DNA of 5,690 nucleotides from Bacillota bacterium (lineage in GTDB: Bacteria; Bacillota; Clostridia; Clostridiales; Clostridiaceae): the NCBI GenBank assembly GCA_023427705.1, contig JAEZAL010000330.1, positions 1 through 5,690 on the forward strand. Reading direction: 5' to 3'. The notes beneath the pieces are model-generated. The model did not search any database. It was not told where the DNA came from and saw only the letters and a program-made list of their open reading frames with translations. Within the stretch, counting starts at the first letter, position 1, and each line of letters starts with the position of its first letter. The position numbers and the translations under genes were made by a program. Below, piece after piece: positions 1 to 5,139 of the stretch.

Positions 1-909
1 GAAAGATTAAGAGTTGGAGTTACAATAAATCCATTAAAGGATTTTGCTGAAGCTATTGGTGGAGATAAGGTAGAAGTGTTTTCTATAATTCCAGATGGAA
101 GTGATGCTCATAGTTTTGATCCAAAGCCATAGGATTTAAAGGAATTAATAAACTCTGACGTATTTATATATAATGGGCTTGGAATGGAAGAATGGATAGA
201 TTCTGTTTTAGGAACTATAAAAGGAACGGATGTAAGAATATTAGAAGCAAGTAATGGTATTAAGGCAATAAGTATTTCAGAAGAAGAGCATGAAGGCCAT
301 GACCATGAAGAAGGTGAAGAACATGACCATGAAGAAGGTGAAGAACATTCAGACGAAGAGCATTCAGAAGAAGAACATGACCATGAGCATGACCATGGTG
401 GAGTAGATCCTCATGTATGGTTAAGCCTAGATAACGCTATTATACAAGCAGAGAATATAAAAAATACTCTTATAGAATTAGATCCAGAAAACAAAGATTA
501 TTACGAAGCAAATTTTCAAACTTTAAAAAGCGATTTCACTTCATTACATGATGAATACGAAAATAAATTTAAAGATTTAACAAATAAAAATTTTGTTACA
601 GGACATGCAGCCTTTGCATACTTATGTAAAGACTTTGGATTAACTCAAAAAAGCATTGCTGACGTTTTTGGTGAAGGTGAATTAACAGCTAGAAACTTAG
701 AAGCATTGATAAATTATAGTAAAGAAAATGGAGTAAAGACAATCTTCAGTGAGTCTACTTCTAGCGAAAAAGAAGCAGAAACTTTAGCAAAAGAAGTAGG
801 AGCTAAGGTAGTAAAAGTTTATAGTCTTGAAACAAAAGAAGATAATATGAGTTACATAGAAGGTATGAGATATAATTTAGAAACAATATATAATTCATTA
901 AGTGAATAG
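1..909 (+). pseudogene. Zinc/manganese ABC transporter substrate-binding protein, interrupted by a stop codon
   Basis: Frame 1 reads as a cluster A-I metal-binding lipoprotein of the ZnuA/AdcA/TroA type, which captures Zn or Mn outside the membrane and passes it to an ABC permease. The beginning, including any signal peptide, is outside the window. Candidate metal ligands are His in DAHSFD (109-111), His in DPHVW (412-414), His in VTGHAAFAY (604-606) and an acidic residue in FSEST (Glu at 751-753). A His/Asp/Glu-rich loop (about 289-396) precedes DPHVW, as is usual for zinc-specific members. An in-frame TAG at 130-132 falls inside PKP*DLKEL; family members continue straight through here, and a Gln codon CAG would need only one C-to-T change. 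The ATG at 184 opens a 241-codon frame but has no spaced Shine-Dalgarno, lies inside a conserved segment (NGLGMEEW), and would give a product with no export signal and without the first ligand, so it is not a natural start. Recoding of TAG or a sequencing error are alternatives. Two terminator-like hairpins follow, so this is probably the last gene of its operon. Confidence 0.85.
301..348 (+). repeat. Exact 24-bp tandem duplication in the His-rich loop
   Basis: Positions 301-324 and 325-348 are identical and encode DHEEGEEH twice in frame. They are followed by a degenerate 15-bp tandem pair (349-363 and 364-378, two mismatches) encoding SDEEH/SEEEH. The unit lengths are multiples of three, so the number of copies can change without breaking the frame. 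This is the metal-binding loop, so copy number sets the number of His ligands. Confidence 0.95.
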
Positions 910-932
910 AATTAATTAGAGTTGTATTGTAT

Positions 933-984
933 AAGGAGTTTATAAAATTATTCATGGGATAATATTTTATAAGCTTCTTTTTTT
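933..984 (+). terminator. Rho-independent terminator after the metal-binding protein gene
   Basis: The arm 933-948 pairs with 964-979 over 16 consecutive positions, including two G-U pairs, with a 15-nt loop (949-963). It runs directly into a T tract (978-984). It begins 23 bp after the stop codon, the expected place for the end of the upstream transcript. The stem is AT-rich, so its strength is moderate. Confidence 0.75.
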
Positions 985-990
985 CAGTAT

Positions 991-1068
991 AGAGGAGATA
1001 GATATTATATTCTAGTGACTTATGGGTTAATAGGTACTAAAGAATTAAATATCTATATCCTCTTTTTT
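991..1068 (+). terminator. Second terminator-like hairpin, or leader attenuator, before the MutS-like gene
   Basis: The arm 991-1006 pairs with 1048-1063 with a single mismatch (G997 with A1057), followed by six T (1063-1068). The 41-nt loop can form an internal helix (TTC/GAA plus TAGT/ACTA around 1010-1045). It may be a back-up terminator for the upstream gene. If transcription starts upstream of 991 it could instead be an attenuator in the leader of the next gene. I do not recognise the loop as a known riboswitch class. Confidence 0.55.
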
Positions 1069-1077
1069 ATAAAAAAA

Positions 1078-1086
1078 TGGTAAAAT
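1078..1086 (+). promoter_or_regulatory. Extended -10 promoter of the MutS-like gene
   Basis: TGG followed by TAAAAT (hexamer 1081-1086) fits an extended -10 element. No good -35 hexamer is present 17 bp upstream, which is tolerated with the TGn extension. It lies just after the T tract at 1063-1068 and about 22 bp before the start codon, leaving a short leader. A strong AAGGTGGTG ribosome site (1095-1103) follows. Confidence 0.45.
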
Positions 1087-1108
1087 ATTTGAGTAAGGTG
1101 GTGTATAT

Positions 1109-2920
1109 ATGAGCAAGGCATTAAGCTTTTATAAAGAAGAGATTTCTAAGAAGAGTGAAGAAATAAAAAGTTTAAATAATATAATAAATATCATTTCAAC
1201 TATAAGGTTAGTGATAGTTTTATTAACTATTGGAAGTGGATATTATTTTTATAAAAAAGAACAGATATTACTTTTAATTTCATCTGTTATTATTGGGTTT
1301 TTAATATTTACTATTATAGCTATTTTTCATAATAAAAAGATAAAGAGAAAAAAGGAATGTGAACTCTATATTAATATTAATAAAAGAGGAATAGATAGAA
1401 TAAATGGAACCTTTAAAGAGCAAGAAGATAAAGGTGAAGAATTTTTAGATGATAAGCACCCTTTTAGTAGTGATTTAGATGTTTTTGGTAGAAATTCATT
1501 ATTTCAAATGATAAATTCTACTAAAACTAAATTTGGAAGAATAAAATTAAGTGAATTAATATCATTAAAAAGTATTCCTAAGAAATCAGAAATAGTGGCT
1601 AAACAAGAAGCTATTAAAGAATTAGGAGATAAAGTTAACTGGAGACAGGAACTAGAGGTAAAATCAACTTTTAAAAAGAGTGGATTAAAGGATATTAATG
1701 AACTAATAGAATGGGCATCATGTAAAAAAGAGATAAAACCTTTATTAAAAGTAGTACCATATATATTTATAGCTATTACAATTGCATCTATTTTTTTAGT
1801 TGTATTAGGAATTTTACCTATAACATATATGATTTTAGTATTTATGATTAATTATTTAGTGGTAAAGGTTCTAACTAAGGATCTTGCTGAAATAATTTCA
1901 TTATTTAGTAATCATAAAAAAGATATAGAAGCTTATACTAACATACTTGGTTTAATAGAAAATGAAGAATTTAAAAGTGATTTATTAAGAGAATTACAAA
2001 AAAGATTAAAATCTCAAAATACAAGTGCTGTAAAAGAAATGAGGGCATTAAAATCCTTGGTAGACTGGTTAGGGGATAGTAGTAGCAATGCATACTACCT
2101 TCTTTTAAATGTAACTATTTTATCAGATACATTTATTTTAAGAAACTTAGAAGCCTGGAGAAATTTAAATGGTGGAAGCTTAAAGAATTGGCTTGAAGTT
2201 ATGGGCGAATTTGAGGCATTATCTAGCATTTCAAATTTAGCTTTTGATTTTGATAGCTGGTGTTTCCCTGAAATATACAATGAAGATAAGGTAGAAGGGA
2301 TAAATGTAGCTCATCCTATGTTAGGAGAAAAAGCAGTATCTAATAGCTTTATTTTAGATTCAAAAAACGGAATAAGTAGAAAAGTTGCTTTAATTACAGG
2401 ATCTAATATGTCAGGGAAAAGTACTTTCTTAAGAACTATAGGAGTAAACTTATTATTAAGCTATATTGGAGCTCCTGTTTGTGCAAAGAAATTCAGTTGT
2501 AGTATCTTTAGTATTTATACTTGTATGAGAACTAAAGATAATTTAGAAGAAAGTATATCTTCTTTTTATGCTGAAATATTAAGGATAAAAATACTAATAG
2601 AAGCAGCTAAAAATGGAGAAAAAGTATTTTTCTTATTAGATGAAATATTTAAAGGAACTAATTCAAGAGATAGACATGAAGGAGCTAAGGTTCTTATAAA
2701 TCAATTAGTAGGTAATGGAGCAATGGGGTTAGTATCAACTCACGACTTAGAACTATGCGATTTAGAAGAAAGCAGAAATTGGCTTAAAAATTATAACTTC
2801 CAAGAGTACTATGAAGATAATAAAATAAAGTTTGATTACAAGTTAAGAGAAGGAAGAAGCAAAACTCAAAATGCAGTACATCTAATGAAACTTGCAGGAA
2901 TAAACTTTGATAACAATTAA
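1109..2920 (+). CDS. Membrane-associated MutS-family ATPase (MutS-related protein)
   Basis: The C-terminal third is a MutS domain V ATPase. It has Walker A GSNMSGKST at residues 431-439 (Lys437), an HPML motif at 402-405, Walker B ending LLDE with Asp511-Glu512, the signature-like IFKGTNSRDR immediately after (513-522), and STHD with switch His545. The central helical part (about 115-200 and 255-400) resembles the MutS lever/core region. The N-terminal mismatch-binding and connector domains of true MutS are absent, as is the Smr nuclease domain of MutS2. Hydrophobic segments at about 32-48, 53-73, 215-234 and 237-253 predict two membrane hairpins. The 603-residue length fits the uncharacterised MutS-like proteins with membrane segments found in Firmicutes and Bacteroidetes. 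The ATG is chosen for the AAGGTGGTG site 5 nt upstream. The ATPase is probably active because all key residues are intact. Its substrate is unknown, and a role in classical mismatch repair is doubtful without domain I. Confidence 0.9.
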   Translation: MSKALSFYKEEISKKSEEIKSLNNIINIISTIRLVIVLLTIGSGYYFYKKEQILLLISSVIIGFLIFTIIAIFHNKKIKRKKECELYININKRGIDRINGTFKEQEDKGEEFLDDKHPFSSDLDVFGRNSLFQMINSTKTKFGRIKLSELISLKSIPKKSEIVAKQEAIKELGDKVNWRQELEVKSTFKKSGLKDINELIEWASCKKEIKPLLKVVPYIFIAITIASIFLVVLGILPITYMILVFMINYLVVKVLTKDLAEIISLFSNHKKDIEAYTNILGLIENEEFKSDLLRELQKRLKSQNTSAVKEMRALKSLVDWLGDSSSNAYYLLLNVTILSDTFILRNLEAWRNLNGGSLKNWLEVMGEFEALSSISNLAFDFDSWCFPEIYNEDKVEGINVAHPMLGEKAVSNSFILDSKNGISRKVALITGSNMSGKSTFLRTIGVNLLLSYIGAPVCAKKFSCSIFSIYTCMRTKDNLEESISSFYAEILRIKILIEAAKNGEKVFFLLDEIFKGTNSRDRHEGAKVLINQLVGNGAMGLVSTHDLELCDLEESRNWLKNYNFQEYYEDNKIKFDYKLREGRSKTQNAVHLMKLAGINFDNN

Positions 2921-2971
2921 TTGAAATGATTATGACTATGGAACAATTATTATATTCATTAGATAAAGATA

Positions 2972-2977
2972 TATAAT
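2972..2977 (+). promoter_or_regulatory. Possible -10 box before the small membrane protein gene
   Basis: A perfect TATAAT lies 21 bp before the ATG at 2999. No convincing -35 is seen at the usual distance, and such AT-rich hexamers arise by chance here. The gene could instead be read from the MutS-like gene promoter, since no terminator separates them. Confidence 0.25.
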
Positions 2978-2986
2978 ATATTGAAA

Positions 2987-2993
2987 AGAGAGG
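2987..2993 (+). promoter_or_regulatory. Ribosome binding site that fixes the start at 2999
   Basis: AGAGAGG ends 5 nt before ATG 2999. An in-frame TTG at 2981 lies upstream of and partly abuts this site and has no Shine-Dalgarno of its own, so ATG 2999 is the better start. Confidence 0.7.
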
Positions 2994-2998
2994 TCTTT

Positions 2999-3268
2999 AT
3001 GGAGTTATTACTTGAGTTTATATTTACCATTATCTTTGAAGGATGTTTTGAAGTTATTTCTAATAAAAAAATAAAACCTAGCATTAGGAAGGTTATTTTG
3101 CTGATTATTTCATTGTTTTATTTATTTTTAGTAATAGGAATAGTATTATTAGCAGTTAAGACACCTTTAGTAATTGGAAAAATCATATGTATAGCTGTGG
3201 ATATTATGATAGTATTTTTTATAATAAAGTTGTGGTTAAAAGTATTAACAGAAAAACCTTTTAAATAA
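2999..3268 (+). CDS. Small hypothetical membrane protein, 89 residues
   Basis: The product starts MELLLEFIFTIIFEG, an amphipathic acidic N-terminal helix with a Glu-Gly turn. A basic stretch (NKKIKPSIRK, 22-31) follows, then two strongly hydrophobic segments at about 32-53 and 57-77, and a short basic tail ending at residue 89. This layout (N-terminal LLLEFI...EG.FE, basic linker, two membrane helices) resembles small uncharacterised membrane proteins common in Bacilli and Clostridia, but I cannot name a function. The basic linker before the first membrane helix suggests an N-in, C-in hairpin. The gene starts 78 bp after the MutS-like stop with no terminator between them, so co-transcription is possible, although a TATAAT at 2972 could give separate expression. 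Starting at the TTG of 2981 would add six residues. Confidence 0.7.
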   Translation: MELLLEFIFTIIFEGCFEVISNKKIKPSIRKVILLIISLFYLFLVIGIVLLAVKTPLVIGKIICIAVDIMIVFFIIKLWLKVLTEKPFK

Positions 3269-3280
3269 AAATATGATGCT

Positions 3281-3610
3281 AGTGTGACTTGGAGCCTGCG
3301 ACGTAAAAATAAATATAAAGTATAAATAACAGAATATAAAAAGTATTAAATAGAGTAATTTTCATGATTCCGAAGAATTGAGGAATTATTACCTTTAGTC
3401 TAGGAGTATGTAAATATCGTATGAGGGCGACTTGGAGTTTACGACACAGTAAAAAGAATTTATAAGTATAATACTACAACATATATATAAGTAATATATT
3501 TTATAATTCCGAAGAATTAAGGAATTATTACATTCAGCTGGAAAGAGAGAAACATTATATTAGTGCGACTTGGAGCCTGCGACGGAGCAGCTAATATAAT
3601 ATTTCTCTCT
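3281..3610. repeat. Tandem ~140-bp structured repeat array in the gene-free region
   Basis: The 421-bp gap between stop 3268 and start 3690 contains two alternating conserved blocks. Block X (26 nt) is at 3367-3392 and 3506-3531, identical at 25 of 26 positions. Block Y (23 nt) is at 3281-3303, 3424-3446 and 3562-3584; the first and third differ at one position. Y-to-Y distances are 143 and 138 bp and the X-to-X distance is 139 bp, so the array is a tandem repeat of Y-spacer-X-spacer. The spacers are much more divergent, but after Y both full units share an AAGTATAA block (3319 and 3465). The order X then Y, 57 nt apart, suggests two X-Y elements plus an upstream lone Y. No convincing open reading frame covers the blocks. 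The strand assignment is open because stem-loops fold on either strand. Confidence 0.85.
3366..3446 (+). ncRNA. Putative structured RNA element, copy 1 (degenerate)
   Basis: Block X forms a hairpin GATTCC/GGAATT (3366-3371 with 3382-3387, one G-U pair) with a 10-nt loop. Block Y follows at 3424-3446. Compared with the other two Y copies, Y here carries only transitions in its second half (GCCTGC to GTTTAC). The flanks of Y do not form the long stem seen in copy 2, so this copy may be decayed. No known RNA family is recognised. Confidence 0.4.
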
Positions 3611-3611
3611 T
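3505..3611 (+). ncRNA. Putative structured RNA element, copy 2 (best folded)
   Basis: Block X forms the hairpin AATTCC/GGAATT (3505-3510 with 3521-3526). The same left strand can alternatively pair as AATTC/GAATT around a CGAA loop (3505-3509 with 3514-3518), so two exclusive folds exist. Then 3544-3563 pairs with 3591-3610 in 19 of 20 positions (plus A3543-T3611), and block Y falls in the loop 3564-3590. TGC/GCA can extend the helix past a bulged G. The 3' arm is pyrimidine-rich and followed by TATTTATGG, so the stem may also terminate transcription weakly. The fold is visible in the sequence; that it is expressed is inference. Confidence 0.5.
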
Positions 3612-3627
3612 ATTTATGGAAATAGTA

Positions 3628-3656
3628 GTGAAAAATATTTGGAATAATGGCATAAT
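3628..3656 (+). promoter_or_regulatory. Promoter of the exonuclease gene
   Basis: A -35-like GTGAAA (3628-3633, four of six matches to TTGACA) is separated by 17 bp from CATAAT (3651-3656), which is preceded by TGG as an extended -10. This places the transcript start near 3663 and gives a leader of about 27 nt. The ribosome site GAGAGG (3678-3683) then sits 6 nt before the ATG. Confidence 0.5.
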
Positions 3657-3689
3657 ATACTTGTAAGTATAGAAGGTGAGAGGTATAAA

Positions 3690-4607
3690 ATGGCATTTAT
3701 AATAATTGATTTAGAGTTCAACAACTTAGAGGGGATACATAAATATTATCCAGACTTATTTACAAAGTATCCAAGCCTTGAGAATGCTGAATTAGATAAT
3801 GAAATAATAGAAATAGGTGCAATAAAGCTAGATAATTATATGAAGCCACTTAATGAATTTAAAGCATATATTAAGCCATCTGCAATTCCAGTTTTAAATC
3901 CAAAGATTTCTGAAATAACTAGCATAACTGAAAAGGATTTAGAAAGTGGTTTATCATTTCAAGAGGGGATAGAAAAATTATCAGAACTTATTGATGAGGG
4001 AGATGTTATATGCTCTTGGGCAAAGGATGATATAATCGAAATAATCAATAATGCAGTATATTATAAATACGAAAACTTAGATTGGTTAAAGAATTACTTA
4101 GATTTGCAGGAATATTCCACTAAAATACTAGGAAAGAAAAAATCATTAAGTTTGAAAAATGCATTAGAAGATTTAAAGATTAAGGTTGATAATAGCAAGC
4201 TACATGATGCTTTGAATGATGCAATTTATACAGCTGAAGTATTTAAGCGAATATATAATTCTAGAGTTTTAAAAAATTATATAATTAAAGATATTTATAA
4301 TATGCCAGCTATGACTATAAAAAATTTATCTGAATATAAATTAGATATAGAGAAATTAGTAGGCAAGTGTCCTAAATGTAATTTAGATATAGACTTTGAA
4401 TATGATTTTATTCCAATGAAGTGGAGATTTGTAGCTATTGGCAAGTGCTCTAGATGTAATAACAAAATTATAGATGAAGTTATTGTAAAACAAACGTTTA
4501 GTGGAGAAGAAGTTTATAATGAAGTTGCAACTATTATTGATGAAATTGAGTATATGAATTATACCTATAAAATTAAGAAGCTAGAAAATAAATTAATTAA
4601 ATATTAA
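3690..4607 (+). CDS. DEDDh 3'-5' exonuclease with C-terminal zinc-ribbon-like region
   Basis: Residues 1-190 form an RNase T/DnaQ-type exonuclease fold that would remove nucleotides from 3' ends using two metal ions. The acidic motifs are visible: Exo I FIIIDLEFN with Asp7 and Glu9, Exo II CSWAKDD with Asp113 (or Asp114), and Exo III with His172 and Asp177 in HDALND, the DEDDh spacing. The best comparison is the KapD/ExoX-like stand-alone exonuclease group, whose substrate may be DNA or RNA. The C-terminal 115 residues are not part of that domain and hold CPKC at 227-230 and CSRC at 253-256, a four-cysteine arrangement typical of a zinc ribbon, which may bind nucleic acid. All catalytic residues are present. 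The start has GAGAGG 6 nt upstream, and the Exo I motif begins at residue 4 as expected. It has its own promoter and a small hairpin after its stop. The exact substrate and gene name are not clear. Confidence 0.85.
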   Translation: MAFIIIDLEFNNLEGIHKYYPDLFTKYPSLENAELDNEIIEIGAIKLDNYMKPLNEFKAYIKPSAIPVLNPKISEITSITEKDLESGLSFQEGIEKLSELIDEGDVICSWAKDDIIEIINNAVYYKYENLDWLKNYLDLQEYSTKILGKKKSLSLKNALEDLKIKVDNSKLHDALNDAIYTAEVFKRIYNSRVLKNYIIKDIYNMPAMTIKNLSEYKLDIEKLVGKCPKCNLDIDFEYDFIPMKWRFVAIGKCSRCNNKIIDEVIVKQTFSGEEVYNEVATIIDEIEYMNYTYKIKKLENKLIKY

Positions 4608-4626
4608 GTTTTATAGGGTATAAAAC
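4608..4626 (+). terminator. Short perfect hairpin after the exonuclease stop
   Basis: GTTTTATA (4608-4615) and TATAAAAC (4619-4626) are perfect inverted arms around a GGG loop, starting on the base after the stop codon. There is no following T tract, and the stem has a single G-C pair, so it is at best a weak terminator or a 3'-end stabiliser. Confidence 0.3.
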
Positions 4627-4642
4627 AATTGTATTCAAAATG

Positions 4643-4651
4643 TGATAAAAT
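4643..4651 (+). promoter_or_regulatory. Extended -10 promoter of the CBS-domain gene
   Basis: TGA followed by TAAAAT (4646-4651) is an extended -10, with the same hexamer as the MutS-like gene promoter. No good -35 is seen. The predicted leader is about 40 nt and carries GGAG at 4683-4686 before the ATG. Confidence 0.4.
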
Positions 4652-4696
4652 TTAGATATGACTTGGTTTAATTTTAAGTATTGGAGAAGATAAGTT

Positions 4697-5113
4697 ATGA
4701 ATATTGCGTTTTTTTTAACACCTAAGAATGAGGTTATATATGAATATCTCGATGCAACCATGAGACAAGTTATAGAGAGAATGGAGCATCATGGATATAC
4801 GGCTATACCATTAATAAATAAAGAAGGTAAATACGTAGGAACATTAACAGAAGGTGATTTACTTTGGAAGCTTAAAAACACTCCAGATTTAAATTTTAGG
4901 AATACTGAAAATGTTAAAGTTATAGATATACCAAGAAAAAGAAAACATAAAAGCGTTTTAATAAATGCAGATGTAGAAAGCCTAATATCCTTATCTACAA
5001 CGCAAAATTTTGTGCCTGTAGTTGATGATGAGGGGATTTTTATAGGAATAATTAAAAGAAGTGATATAATAAATTATTGTTATAATGAAATGATGAAGAA
5101 AAAAATAGTTTAA
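4697..5113 (+). CDS. Two-CBS-domain protein, 138 residues
   Basis: The protein is essentially one CBS pair (Bateman module). CBS1 covers about residues 1-60, with the typical YTAIPLINKEGKYVGTLTEGDLL core. CBS2 covers about 75-135, with FVPVVDDEGIFIGIIKRSDII. CBS pairs bind adenine nucleotides such as AMP, ATP or S-adenosylmethionine, and sometimes c-di-AMP, and usually control a linked enzyme or transporter. Here no catalytic domain is attached, so it probably acts as a soluble sensor or partner protein; the ligand cannot be read from the sequence. The start ATG has GGAG 10 nt upstream, slightly long spacing. A basic segment (PRKRKHK) lies between the two domains. The next gene begins 26 bp downstream with no terminator, so the two are likely co-transcribed. 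This small stand-alone type is common in clostridia. Confidence 0.85.
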   Translation: MNIAFFLTPKNEVIYEYLDATMRQVIERMEHHGYTAIPLINKEGKYVGTLTEGDLLWKLKNTPDLNFRNTENVKVIDIPRKRKHKSVLINADVESLISLSTTQNFVPVVDDEGIFIGIIKRSDIINYCYNEMMKKKIV

Positions 5114-5139
5114 CAAGATAAGATAAAAGGAGGAAGAGT

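Noticed and set aside
184..909. Intact 241-codon gene starting at ATG 184
   Set aside because: Family similarity continues upstream of the ATG to position 1, there is no properly spaced ribosome site, and the product would lack an export signal and one metal ligand. It is the 3' part of an interrupted gene.
991..1068. T-box or known riboswitch ahead of the MutS-like gene
   Set aside because: The T-box GGTGGNACCGCG signature and the cores of purine, SAM, FMN and c-di-GMP riboswitches are absent; only the hairpin and T tract can be supported.
2095..2280. 61-codon open frame on the minus strand inside the MutS-like gene
   Set aside because: It lies fully within a well-supported gene, has no ribosome site or recognisable product, and is a shadow of the opposite-strand coding frame.
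2981..2998. TTG start giving a 95-residue small membrane protein
   Set aside because: The only good ribosome site (2987-2993) lies downstream of this TTG and is correctly spaced for ATG 2999.
3503..3592. Possible small peptide read through blocks X and Y (SEELRNYY ... TWSLRR frame)
   Set aside because: There is no start codon with a ribosome site, and the other X-Y copy hits a stop just after the shared SEELRNYY part, so coding is not supported although some base changes are synonymous.
3281..3610. CRISPR array
   Set aside because: There are only two or three copies with a 140-bp period, two alternating motifs, and spacers far longer than CRISPR spacers; no cas genes are present.
3281..3610. 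Insertion sequence or MITE
   Set aside because: No terminal inverted repeats framing the unit, no target-site duplication and no transposase remnant could be seen. A non-autonomous mobile origin is not excluded but is not supported.
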